IMG/VR virus record: IMGVR_UViG_3300017593_000447
Coordinates: 1 to 45,457 of that record
DNA: 45,457 bases
Direction: 5' to 3' (one strand)
From: a virus
The notes beneath the pieces were generated by a model. The model had not been told where the DNA came from and ran no database searches. It saw only the letters and a program-made list of their open reading frames with translations. Shown one piece after another: positions 32,385 through 40,075 of the stretch. The position numbers and the translations under genes are program-made. Each line of letters starts with the position of its first letter. Position 1 is the stretch's first letter.

Positions 32385-33170
32385 CTACTCATGCTTAAAC
32401 TCATGCCTACACCACTCATGTTCCTCACCCACCGTACTCCTCCAAACATCACACCAGCTCGGGTCCTTGAACACCTCTACCGTATCCTTGAGCCTGTTCT
32501 TCACAGTCCTAAACTCTCTGTGGGTGCCGAGATGACGAGCCTCCAATACCACATCCAGCCAGTGTTCAGTGTCCTTCTGTGCCCTCATCGTATACACTCC
32601 CATGGGCTCACCACCCCGGGTGTACAGTTCCCGTGCCTTTGCGGTCACCACAACGTTCCAGCCACTCAATATCAACCTATACATCTGCTGGGTATATGGT
32701 CTATTGACCTTACCCCACTCTACCCGCAACATTTCTCCGCTCTTCGTAAACCGCGTTGCTCCCTCACTCTCAAGCCAAATCCCATACCAGCCCCAAAGCT
32801 CACTGGCCGTGTCCAAGACTATCGTTCCCCGCTCCTCTGGATGCTCGTGGGCATACCGCGCCGCGGCCTCAATTGCCTGCTCACACTTCCTCAGCGACTT
32901 CACCAAATCCACGTCCCCATACTCATCCGTCTCCAACACATCCGCTACCCTTATGTCCTTGTCTCCGAACGGCGACCCGCGTCTGTGTATCAGGGGCGGT
33001 ACCCCTTTCTCTGTGTCAATCACAAACACGGGTGGTGGTGCCGTCAGTGCAAAGTGCGATTTCCCTGAGCCCGTAAGCCCGAACACCCCGATGCGTAGGG
33101 CTGTGATGTCTTGCTTTGCTGGCTTCGTAAACAAACTCACATCTGCCTTCACCACATCCTTATTCCACAT
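32385..33170 (-). CDS. Sak4-like RecA-fold ATPase (phage recombinase)
   Basis: Protein of 261 residues. Walker A GLTGSGKS (about 31-38) and Walker B GTIVLDTASELW, then a strand-rich end (WNVVVTAKARELYTRGGEPM). This is the short RecA-like form known as Sak4, which works with a single-strand binding protein in phage recombination. A putative OB-fold protein lies immediately upstream. The ATG at 33170 follows GAGGAGGCGTGAG; a longer reading from 33206 would run through that SD. Confidence 0.7.
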   Translation of the reverse strand: MWNKDVVKADVSLFTKPAKQDITALRIGVFGLTGSGKSHFALTAPPPVFVIDTEKGVPPLIHRRGSPFGDKDIRVADVLETDEYGDVDLVKSLRKCEQAIEAAARYAHEHPEERGTIVLDTASELWGWYGIWLESEGATRFTKSGEMLRVEWGKVNRPYTQQMYRLILSGWNVVVTAKARELYTRGGEPMGVYTMRAQKDTEHWLDVVLEARHLGTHREFRTVKNRLKDTVEVFKDPSWCDVWRSTVGEEHEWCRHEFKHE

Positions 33171-33257
33171 CTCACGCCTCCTCGGGAGATGGCATTCGAC
33201 TGCCACTCGGGGCTACCCCTCTCCCGCATGCTCTCCATACCTCGAGGGAAGAAATAG

Positions 33258-33275
33258 AGGGGACACCCGTCCCCT
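33258..33275 (-). terminator. Hairpin at the end of the putative SSB gene
   Basis: AGGGGAC, ACCC loop, GTCCCCT, a perfect 7-bp stem that overlaps the stop region of the upstream gene. On the minus strand a T-rich stretch (CTATTTCTTCC) follows. It would end or attenuate transcription from 34194 before the Sak4-like gene. Confidence 0.45.
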
Positions 33276-34194
33276 ATTCCTCAAACAATATTGCATCCAA
33301 CTGCTCACTCAGCGCCTCGTCCATAACACTCTCGGGGTCATGCACCAGTGCTGCGGTGTCCAGGGCTATTCGCCGTTCGCCCTCCCTGACTGTAGTGAAC
33401 TTCCTACCAACCGCTATTACCCGTGCCTTCTCTGGTATCGACGTAACACCCGAACAGAAACACGCAACCTCTGCACCACTCTCATAGTCCATGACCACTG
33501 CGAACATCCCCTCACTCATTGCCGTCGCATATGCTACCCAGCCCATTATGGCTATGAACGTGTTGTCCTGGACCTGCTCTAAGTCCGCCATGTCTACTGA
33601 CATCGGGGACTTGGCGCATGCCTCCAGTGCCCGCTTCCACAGGTCCTGTGCACTCAGTGCCTGGGCTACAGGAACAAAACTCTTGGCACCCGTTATCCTA
33701 GGCCCACTGCCCTGGCCCCAGAACGTATACTCGACGCCAGGTTCCGCGTCATACTTCCCCTGCACAACCACGACCTCGCCGTCAACCACGAACACCCCAG
33801 TCCTCCGCAATACCTCCTTCAGGGGCTTCCCATAGTTAGGGTTCGTCCTGCCCTCGCCGAATGTCTCGCGGGTATCCAGGGGTATCACCCTCGACCCCTC
33901 TACCCGCACGACACCCTGCGCAATCGCCGCCTCCGGGTTCTCCTGATACATCGCCATTGCGCCTGCTTTAAGCCCCGCGAGTATGTCCCGGAGGGCAGAC
34001 ACACCCAGGCACAACCCTCGCCATGGCTTCAGACCTCGTTTGCTCGCACTCACAAACTCCCTGACCTTCCTCTGGACTATCTTATCCACCTCACTCTCTG
34101 CTACCCCCGCCTCCAGCAAACTCTGCCTCATCTTTTTTACCTTCGCCGCTGGGTCCTTCACGCCTATCTCTGCCAGCTCCTTCTCTACCTCCAT
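33274..34194 (-). CDS. Putative single-stranded DNA-binding protein (two OB-like folds)
   Basis: Protein of 306 residues. An N-terminal helical part (UBA-like: EKELAEIGVKDPAAKVKKM) is followed by two strand-rich segments with the OB pattern: VFVVDGEVVVVQGKYDAEPG and IAIMGWVAYATA to SGAEVACFCSGV and KARVIAVGRKFT. The C-terminus is acidic (DEALSEQLDAILFEE), as in many SSBs. It is the neighbour of the Sak4-like gene, as SSBs often are in phages. Assignment is by pattern and context only. The ATG at 34194 follows GAGGAGGTGAGAGA. Confidence 0.45.
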   Translation of the reverse strand: MEVEKELAEIGVKDPAAKVKKMRQSLLEAGVAESEVDKIVQRKVREFVSASKRGLKPWRGLCLGVSALRDILAGLKAGAMAMYQENPEAAIAQGVVRVEGSRVIPLDTRETFGEGRTNPNYGKPLKEVLRRTGVFVVDGEVVVVQGKYDAEPGVEYTFWGQGSGPRITGAKSFVPVAQALSAQDLWKRALEACAKSPMSVDMADLEQVQDNTFIAIMGWVAYATAMSEGMFAVVMDYESGAEVACFCSGVTSIPEKARVIAVGRKFTTVREGERRIALDTAALVHDPESVMDEALSEQLDAILFEE

Positions 34195-34198
34195 TCTC

Positions 34199-34450
34199 TC
34201 ACCTCCTCGTGTCATCTACCCTCATCAACAACAACTGCTTTCCCTTCTTCCGCACCATAACTGGTGCACCGACCCTCTTCACATACTGCTTCATTGCCAC
34301 ATACAGCTGCCCGATGTCCTTACCCAGCGCCGCATAGTCTACCTCTGCTGCCATCTCTCCGCTCTTCACAAACGCATCCACCAGTTCCTTTGCCTTTGGC
34401 GCCTCCTCCAGTTGGACTGCCTTCAGATAGCTCTCTGCCACGCCACTCAT
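34199..34450 (-). CDS. Small unknown protein
   Basis: Protein of 83 residues. The ATG at 34450 follows GAGGAGGTGATGGGTG. It is helical and ends in a basic strand region (VMVRKKGKQLLLMRVDDTRR). It lies between the palindrome-controlled regulator-like gene and the putative SSB and shares tight spacing with both. The function is unknown. Confidence 0.5.
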   Translation of the reverse strand: MSGVAESYLKAVQLEEAPKAKELVDAFVKSGEMAAEVDYAALGKDIGQLYVAMKQYVKRVGAPVMVRKKGKQLLLMRVDDTRR

Positions 34451-34471
34451 CACCCATCACCTCCTCGGGGC

Positions 34472-34765
34472 TTATGCCCCCGGGCGCAGTATCCATAGGC
34501 GCCCTGTTTCCTCGTCCTTTTCCACCTGGAACGACCGGCGGATGACACCAGTGAACATAGTCCTGTCCACCTTGTCACCCTTCTCCTCGAAATGCTTCGC
34601 AACCGCCTGGTATGCTGCCGCCAGCAATATCTTGTCTGCCTTCAAGTCCTCGAACAACTTCACTACCATCTCTCGTATCTTCGCGCTTTTCCCTGACCTC
34701 CCTGACGAAAGTCGGGCGAGGCTCTCGCTTTCAAACTGCTTATATATTTCCCTTAGGCTTGCCAT
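34472..34765 (-). CDS. Member A of a five-paralogue family, putative winged-helix regulator
   Basis: Protein of 97 residues. The core is IYKQFESESLARLSSGRSG then KIREMVVKLFEDLKADKILL then AAAYQAVAKHF and a C-terminal strand RLWILRPGA. The same plan occurs in the genes at 42127 and 44928 (shared YxxYExxSLxR and IRxxV...LLAA), and partly at 38479 and 39674. A helix-rich core closed by a beta wing suits a winged helix. A perfect 14-bp inverted repeat lies just upstream of the SD, which would fit autoregulation. ATG at 34765 after CAGGAGGTG. Confidence 0.6.
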   Translation of the reverse strand: MASLREIYKQFESESLARLSSGRSGKSAKIREMVVKLFEDLKADKILLAAAYQAVAKHFEEKGDKVDRTMFTGVIRRSFQVEKDEETGRLWILRPGA

Positions 34766-34788
34766 ATACAACACCTCCTGTTCATTTT

Positions 34789-34817
34789 TGTCAATTTGTT
34801 CAATGAACAAATTGACA
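34789..34817 (-). promoter_or_regulatory. Perfect inverted repeat, putative operator
   Basis: TGTCAATTTGTTCA and TGAACAAATTGACA, 14-bp arms with one base between. It lies in the leader of the first gene of an operon (start 34765), next to the SD. Half-site variants, TGAACAAAATGA and TAAACAAAATGA, lie in the leaders of queC (near 38390) and queD (near 28015). It is likely the site of a dimeric repressor. Confidence 0.6.
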
Positions 34818-34858
34818 GTAATTTATTCATTTCATTCATTTAAATAAATTTTGTAAAT

Positions 34859-37564
34859 CTACTCACACCTACTCCACCCACAGCTCGGACACCTCTCACA
34901 ACCCTCGCTCATGACAGTTACTCCATGACACACGGGACACTCGCCGGTGCTCGTGCTCGGTTCACTTGTGACCCCGCTCAAGTACTCCAGTGCCTTGGCA
35001 ATAGCATCGGGGACTGAGGTTATGGTACCCAGGACTTTGTCGTGGGTGAGTGCAGGAGAGCGTATGCCACGGAGTTGGTCGATGATAGCAGCGAGGGGTA
35101 CGCGGTGCTGTAGGCATAGGGAGATTAGGCGGCCGATGGCTTCGGTGAAGGATTGGGTGAGTGAACCTGCACGGCCGATGGTAATGAAGGTTTCGTAGGG
35201 TCGGGAACCTTGGAAGTTCAGGGTCGTAAATAGTTTGCCAGTGCCTGTGGAAGTGCGGAGTGTGCGACCGGAGAGTACAGTAGGCGTAGTGAACTGGGCT
35301 TCCAGCTCTCGGCTACCAATGCGGTAGAGGGTGAGGCCCTTGAGTTTGCGTTGGTAGCCATAGAGGATGGCTTGAGTGACGGTATCGGGGGTGGAGTCAT
35401 GGGGCAGGAGGACGGTCTTGCTGATGGCACCGTCTATGTGTTGTTGCCAGGCTGCTTGCATGTCGATGTGGGTGCGCCAGGGGACCTGGTCGGCAGTGAC
35501 GTCGGACACGGGATACTGGACCTCGATGTTACCCTGGGGCGAGTAGACGGTGTAGCTGGGCGCGTGGATGGGTTCGATGGACGGGGTTGTTCGACATAGA
35601 AGACTGATAGTCCCTGTGGGTGCTATGCTCATGTGCTGGGCACTGTTCGGGAAGTGTGCAGTGAGTACTGTCATCATCATACGAGCAATCTCACCCGCTA
35701 GGTCCAGGGCCTGGGGGTCCAGGTAACTAAGTCCCAGCTCACACAGGCATTCGTGCCAGCCCATCACCCCGACACCAATGCGACGGTTCTTCTTTTCATT
35801 TTCCTCCATCTGGACAAATGGGTACTCGTTTACATCGATGAGGAAGTCCAGAAACTCTCCGAGTTGTAGTGTCACATCTTGGAGGTAGTCCCAATCCATC
35901 TCACTGTCCTTAACACACTTCGCTAAGTTCACACTACCCAGATTGCATACGCCCCATGGGTCAAGTGGTACTTCTCCACAGTTCCCTACGACCACACCCT
36001 CCACAACGAACGTATGGGCTCCCTCTACCGTAATATCATATGTGGGTCGCACGCCTACAGGTCGCTTAGTCACAGGTATCTTACTCGCCCGATAATTCTG
36101 CACATTCTCCGCTGGCCTGACGCGCCGCGTCGGCAATCTAAATTCCGAGGCCGCCCACCCTATGCGATATTCATCATGTTGTCTTCTGCGAGCCCTACTC
36201 TTTGTATGACCCATTTGCCGGGGTACCAGCCCGATGAGGAAGGAGGCATAGAACAGTTGGTTAATGAGGTCGTGGTCGGTGTTGCTGACGACAACGAAGT
36301 TACGGTCTATGCTCCCTTCTGCGTCAGTGATACCAGCGATGAAACCTGCGATGTAAGGGAGTGGGCGACTTGGTAGATTGAGTTTGCTGCGGTCTTTGTA
36401 GTAGTTGTAGATGGAGCGTCGGATGGTGGTGCAGCGGTAGTAGCCTTTCGTGTTTCGCTGGACACTCACGCCCCACCGCTCAGCTACTACTTCTACCAAC
36501 TCACGGTCTTTACTTGCGAACATCACACAACCTACCTTCTTTCCTCTCTCACCCAAGTTCCCAACACCACTTACATATACACTCCCATCTCCATACACCA
36601 GACCATCTACATAGCCTTGCTGGAACCGCGGGTCGCTTTCGTCGCATTGAACCAGGGGCGCCGCTTGATAATGGACAAAGGATACAGTCTCCGCGGGCAC
36701 CTTCCTCATCGTCAAATATGCATGCCTCCACTGCACCACGGGATGGTCAGGCGTAACTATCACCGGCGGCCGGTTCAAGGGCTTAATCTCGATACACTCC
36801 CTGAACCCCGAGAAATACCATGCCGTTACCCGGTGCCACTTACCATCGTGTCCGATGACATAGTCCCCGACCTGTACTTCCTCAATAGGAACCCAACCCC
36901 GGTAGGTCAGCACCCTCTGCCCTGCCGCAACACACAGATTCACACACTTATACGGCGCCATGTGCTCTGCATACAGTACCCCTGGTTCACCCAGCTTCCA
37001 CGTGTGCTTTGCTAACTTCCCCACAAACTCCTTATCTCCTGGGTCCAATAGCCTGACCGAAATATTCATGTTCGCCAGCTCACCTTCCTTATCCTTACAC
37101 GACATAAACTCCCCAATGTCTTCATGGTCCTGGTCCAACACTATCATGTACCCCCCTCGTCTCACACCACTCTGCGAGATAACACCCGCGACAGCATCGA
37201 ACATCCGCATAAACGCCACGGGGCCCGCTGCCGTGCCTCCCGAGCTCAGTGGCGAGTCCCTGGGCCGTAGTACCGAGAAGTTCATACCTACACTACCCCC
37301 GCTCCTAAAGACTACTGCACACCGATGCAATGTTTGCATGATATAGTCCAGGTCATCCTCTATAGGCAGTACATAACATGGGAATAGACACTGACGTTTT
37401 GTGCCTGCGTTCCTGAGTACCGGCCACGCTGGCATCCAGGTATGGGTGCTCATGGCCTTGAACCAGTCCTCCCGACCGAACGACGCCCGCTTATACACAT
37501 CCACAGGTGCCGTATCCCCGGGTGCCATGATGCGACGTAACAATATCACTTCTACTTCATTCAT
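34859..37564 (-). CDS. nrdJ: Class II (adenosylcobalamin-type) ribonucleotide reductase with intein
   Basis: Precursor of 901 residues; 583 after intein removal. Reductase motifs: PVLRNAGTKRQCLFPCYVLP, FRSGGSVGMNFSVLRP, RRGGYMIVLDQDHEDIGEF, CVNL/CGEVPLDPWGVCNLGS, APTGTISLLCRTTPSIEP, and a C-terminal CPVCHG with CPSCGW, as in NrdJ tails. Joining across the intein makes N-L-C-G-E, the active-site Asn, Cys and Glu of the family. It makes dNTPs for replication without oxygen or a small subunit. It lacks the N-terminal ATP cone. ATG at 37564 after GGAGGAGAGTAGAG. C-rich coding patches are scattered in it. Confidence 0.92.
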   Translation of the reverse strand: MNEVEVILLRRIMAPGDTAPVDVYKRASFGREDWFKAMSTHTWMPAWPVLRNAGTKRQCLFPCYVLPIEDDLDYIMQTLHRCAVVFRSGGSVGMNFSVLRPRDSPLSSGGTAAGPVAFMRMFDAVAGVISQSGVRRGGYMIVLDQDHEDIGEFMSCKDKEGELANMNISVRLLDPGDKEFVGKLAKHTWKLGEPGVLYAEHMAPYKCVNLCVAAGQRVLTYRGWVPIEEVQVGDYVIGHDGKWHRVTAWYFSGFRECIEIKPLNRPPVIVTPDHPVVQWRHAYLTMRKVPAETVSFVHYQAAPLVQCDESDPRFQQGYVDGLVYGDGSVYVSGVGNLGERGKKVGCVMFASKDRELVEVVAERWGVSVQRNTKGYYRCTTIRRSIYNYYKDRSKLNLPSRPLPYIAGFIAGITDAEGSIDRNFVVVSNTDHDLINQLFYASFLIGLVPRQMGHTKSRARRRQHDEYRIGWAASEFRLPTRRVRPAENVQNYRASKIPVTKRPVGVRPTYDITVEGAHTFVVEGVVVGNCGEVPLDPWGVCNLGSVNLAKCVKDSEMDWDYLQDVTLQLGEFLDFLIDVNEYPFVQMEENEKKNRRIGVGVMGWHECLCELGLSYLDPQALDLAGEIARMMMTVLTAHFPNSAQHMSIAPTGTISLLCRTTPSIEPIHAPSYTVYSPQGNIEVQYPVSDVTADQVPWRTHIDMQAAWQQHIDGAISKTVLLPHDSTPDTVTQAILYGYQRKLKGLTLYRIGSRELEAQFTTPTVLSGRTLRTSTGTGKLFTTLNFQGSRPYETFITIGRAGSLTQSFTEAIGRLISLCLQHRVPLAAIIDQLRGIRSPALTHDKVLGTITSVPDAIAKALEYLSGVTSEPSTSTGECPVCHGVTVMSEGCERCPSCGWSRCE
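35981..36934 (-). mobile_element. Intein with LAGLIDADG endonuclease, at the RNR active-site cysteine
   Basis: In-frame insertion of 318 codons. Start CVAAGQRVLTYRGWVPIEEV, block B TPDHPVVQW, two LAGLIDADG-type motifs (YVDGLVYGDGS and GFIAGITDAEGS), end ITVEGAHTFVVEGVVVGN with Cys as the next extein residue. The +1 Cys is the residue that in the joined protein forms the radical-carrying C of N-x-C-x-E. Splicing residues are intact. Its DNA is partly compositionally different (36200-36460 is G-rich on the plus strand). Confidence 0.92.
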
Positions 37565-37733
37565 CTCTACTCTCCTCCGACAAGTAATCAGACAAACGAT
37601 AGAACTTAACAGCACCTCGACGCCTGATAATAATTCCGGTGTTGTCATCTGGGTTTATTTTGGTTAGTGGAGAACCTATGTGTATTTGTTCGTGGATTTG
37701 AAATTTAGAGACAAGCTCATCACCTAGTTTCAT
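37557..37733 (-). CDS. Small protein upstream of ribonucleotide reductase
   Basis: Protein of 58 residues (MKLGDELVSKFQIHEQIHIG onward). The chosen ATG follows GGGGTGGTTGCCT; a start at 37751 is also possible. It overlaps the reductase start by 8 nt, so is probably co-translated with it. Strand-rich with SPLTKINPDDNTGIIIRRR. I do not recognise it; an accessory to nucleotide metabolism is only a contextual idea. Confidence 0.45.
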   Translation of the reverse strand: MKLGDELVSKFQIHEQIHIGSPLTKINPDDNTGIIIRRRGAVKFYRLSDYLSEESRDE

Positions 37734-37788
37734 AGGCAACCACCCCTTCATCCTCTTTCCACAATCACTACACTCTCATCCTCAGTGT

Positions 37789-38388
37789 TCATGGTAATAC
37801 CCTCGAGTCACTAGGCGGTATGCCCGCCTGCATAAAACCCTGCACCCGCTCCTTACAACTCCTACACTCTCCACAATGTCGCTCGCCCCTCTCATAACAA
37901 CTCCACGTATGCTTGTAGGGCACACCCAGTTTCAACCCCAGCCGTATTATCTCTGCCTTGGACCACTGCAGAAATGGCGTACCCACTATCACCTTTCTAT
38001 CCGTCAGTTCATACACCAGGTCCTCATACCTCTTCACAAACCTCTCCTGACAATCCAAATACTCCACGTCCATGGCATGTATGCCCGTCACTACCAACGG
38101 AATTCCGTGGGCACTTGCATAATTAGCGGCCAAGGCAACAAACACCAAATTCCTACAGGGCTTTTGCCTCAGGCCCCTCAGCTCAGCACCCCACAACTTA
38201 TCCAATTTATACTCTACAACCTCGATACCCAACCTCTCTGCATGCCACCGCACACTCTCCAGCTCCTTGTCATGTCGCCCCGGGTGAAGGAACGTAATAA
38301 CTGTGCACTCGTGCCTCTGCTCTATGACCTCCGAATACAACACAGTTACACTGTCTATACCACCCGAACAGATTACAAGAGATTTCAT
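37789..38388 (-). CDS. queC: 7-cyano-7-deazaguanine synthase, QueC
   Basis: Protein of 199 residues. The PP-loop ATPase motif is SGGIDSVTV (about 8-16). The zinc-binding C-terminus is SCYERGERHCGECRSC. QueC makes preQ0 from 7-carboxy-7-deazaguanine, completing the pathway with folE2, queD and queE in the window. The start is either this ATG or the GTG at 38400; neither has a strong SD, and the leader has AT-rich, TATA-like sequence (ATTATTTACATTAAAAT on the plus strand). Confidence 0.9.
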   Translation of the reverse strand: MKSLVICSGGIDSVTVLYSEVIEQRHECTVITFLHPGRHDKELESVRWHAERLGIEVVEYKLDKLWGAELRGLRQKPCRNLVFVALAANYASAHGIPLVVTGIHAMDVEYLDCQERFVKRYEDLVYELTDRKVIVGTPFLQWSKAEIIRLGLKLGVPYKHTWSCYERGERHCGECRSCKERVQGFMQAGIPPSDSRVLP

Positions 38389-38459
38389 TTTGTTCACCAC
38401 TTACAATATGTTCATTATTTACATTAAAATAACTTTTGTAAAAAGATTCACAACCCAAA

Positions 38460-38496
38460 TAAAATACACCAGGGAGACCTACACATCCAGGTCTCC
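38460..38496 (-). terminator. Terminator hairpin after the zinc-ribbon regulator gene
   Basis: GGAGACCT, loop of 8, AGGTCTCC: perfect 8-bp stem at 38473-38496. On the minus strand it overlaps the stop codon of the gene at 38479 and is followed by CTGGTGTATTTTATTT. This looks like a real terminator separating the small-gene operon from queC. Confidence 0.55.
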
Positions 38497-38910
38497 CCGC
38501 CATATGTTCTTCATTCCACAGTGCTTGCACTTGTAAATCCCCACTGGTATCTTGTTAATGACCCATTCCTCCGTCTTCTCGATGAACCGCCCGCACCCAC
38601 GACACTTTAGAATATCCGGAGGCGTTTTCTTCTTCCGCGGCAACGCATGCACCACCACCTGCCTCTCTGGTCCGACCTCCACCCACCATCTACCCGTATG
38701 CTGCCTATCCTTCACCAGCCTCACTCTTCCCTCCCTCTTCACACACTGAAACACCTCAATGGCCTGTAGGCGGGCGTACTTCTCAGGCTTCACCATCCTC
38801 AACGTCCTGACCACCGCCGCTATCAACAGTCGGTTCTTCCCAATCTCCTCTGCCAACCGCACAATATCCTGCCTCAGCTCCTCCGAACTAAACTTCCTCT
38901 TCCGCGCCAT
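38479..38910 (-). CDS. Five-paralogue family member with C-terminal zinc ribbon
   Basis: Protein of 143 residues. The N-terminal half has the family core (LRQDIVRLAEEIGKNRLLIA, AVVRTLRMV, then GRWWVEVGPE). The C-terminal half is a zinc ribbon with LKCRGCG and YKCKHCG. This fits a DNA-binding regulator. It overlaps the previous gene and is followed by a terminator. The start is uncertain: ATG 38910 or GTG 38919. Confidence 0.55.
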   Translation of the reverse strand: MARKRKFSSEELRQDIVRLAEEIGKNRLLIAAVVRTLRMVKPEKYARLQAIEVFQCVKREGRVRLVKDRQHTGRWWVEVGPERQVVVHALPRKKKTPPDILKCRGCGRFIEKTEEWVINKIPVGIYKCKHCGMKNIWRGDLDV

Positions 38911-39142
38911 CTCCCTCACTTTCTACAATCGCCCTAATCTTCTCCTTCACCATCTCTTGAACCTCTACCGCAATAGACACTATATCCGCCTCATGCTCCT
39001 CAATGTAATCGGCATCCGAACTATCGTCCTCGCACCGAAGCCTGTCCATTAGGTCCTGCAGTTCACCATACAATATCCAATGGTAGACAGCTTCATCGAG
39101 GAGGTCTGCCCTCCACTCAGCCGTCAGTTTCCTCTTCCTCAT
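38888..39142 (-). CDS. Small acidic helical protein (paralogue of 43072-43296)
   Basis: Protein of 84 residues. The segment LLDEAVYHWILYGELQDL and later EHEADIVSIAVEVQEMVKEK parallels LLYEAVAEWLGKG and ACESEIRRIAEEVEEEIMKR in the gene at 43072. Both are acidic helical proteins of similar size, so probably duplicates. Start at ATG 39142. The function is unknown. Confidence 0.5.
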   Translation of the reverse strand: MRKRKLTAEWRADLLDEAVYHWILYGELQDLMDRLRCEDDSSDADYIEEHEADIVSIAVEVQEMVKEKIRAIVESEGDGAEEEV

Positions 39143-39368
39143 CTTCGCCTTCACCTTTTTCCTCTGCTGCCACTGTTTCCTTGAGCAGTCGTGCTTTTAC
39201 CTCGCTCCACAGCGCCTTCTCCAGGAACTTAGCAACGCCCCACTCCTTTCTCATCCGCCACAGTGCCTCAAACAGTTCTTCCGCCGCGTCTTGCCATCGT
39301 TCACGCTCACTGGACTCAACTCTCAGACTTTCGTAATTTCCCAAATTTATGGTCACACCTATTTTCAT
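39117..39368 (-). CDS. Small conserved-looking protein
   Basis: Protein of 83 residues. The ATG at 39368 follows TAGGAGGTGATGCAT. It begins MKIGVTINLGNYESLRVESS, a strand pattern I associate with small proteins in archaeal and phage genomes, then helices and an acidic tail (EEKGEGEDEEEETDG). The function is unknown. Confidence 0.55.
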   Translation of the reverse strand: MKIGVTINLGNYESLRVESSERERWQDAAEELFEALWRMRKEWGVAKFLEKALWSEVKARLLKETVAAEEKGEGEDEEEETDG

Positions 39369-39386
39369 ATGCATCACCTCCTAACA

Positions 39387-39677
39387 CTACCCAAACATAA
39401 CATCTACATCTGTCTCATCTACCTCTATACACAATGTCTTCACAACACACATATCCAACTCCGTCAACGTGTGTATGCCCGCCTCCTTCATTTCCTCTGC
39501 ACTATCCACCTGATCTGTCGCCATTAACACCGCCAAAGCCTTTGCATCATCCAGCCTCTGACCCACGAACCTCTGCTTCAACTTGCTCTCTAACTTCTTG
39601 ACACCCGTATCCCTCTTTGCTAACTCACCAAACAGCCATAGTGCCTGGTCCCGGGGCGTACTTCCCTGTGCACTCAC
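39387..39677 (-). CDS. Small protein of the early region
   Basis: Protein of 96 residues with a GTG start at 39677 that overlaps the previous stop (GTGA) and follows AAGGAGGTGGTGAAGGA. The start in frame at 39719 is less likely. It is helical and acidic (LFGELAKRDTGVKKLESKLK, MATDQVDSAEEMKEAG). The function is unknown; host takeover is possible. Confidence 0.45.
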   Translation of the reverse strand: MSAQGSTPRDQALWLFGELAKRDTGVKKLESKLKQRFVGQRLDDAKALAVLMATDQVDSAEEMKEAGIHTLTELDMCVVKTLCIEVDETDVDVMFG

Positions 39678-40075
39678 TCCTTCACCACCTCCTTTACCTT
39701 GCTTTTCATCATAATCCACTCCCTACCATCTATCACCACTAACTCCATGTGCTTGAGTCCCTGTACCAACTTTCTCGTTTTCGCTCGCACCCTCTTCTCT
39801 GCCCCGGTCCTCTTTAAATCACACACCGTAGCCACGACTGCATCCAACAGTATCTTGTCTAACTGCTCCTCAAACAATAGCTGACGTATCACCTCATAGA
39901 TTTCTTGCTTACTTACCCGGACTACCCTGTATGACCTCTTGGTCTTCTTCTTCCACACTCCATATCCAACGCGCCGCTTCCACTCCTCTTTGTCCCGTTC
40001 TAACTGCTCTCGCGTTACGTATACAGGTTCTTTCGCACCCACAAACTGCACAGGTATCAGTTCTTTGTTACTCAT
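39674..40075 (-). CDS. Five-paralogue family, distant member
   Basis: Protein of 133 residues. After a basic N-terminus (VWKKKTKRSYRVVRVSKQEI) comes YEVIRQLLFEEQLDKILLDA, which matches the family core IRxxVxxLxxxxxxxLLAA, and a C-terminal strand REWIMMKSK. The start follows GGAGGTAAGGTACC. A putative nucleic-acid-binding regulator. It overlaps the previous gene. Confidence 0.5.
   Translation of the reverse strand: MSNKELIPVQFVGAKEPVYVTREQLERDKEEWKRRVGYGVWKKKTKRSYRVVRVSKQEIYEVIRQLLFEEQLDKILLDAVVATVCDLKRTGAEKRVRAKTRKLVQGLKHMELVVIDGREWIMMKSKVKEVVKE

Noticed and set aside
33171-33206. Longer start for the Sak4-like gene
   Set aside because: The extra residues translate the SD of the ATG at 33170.
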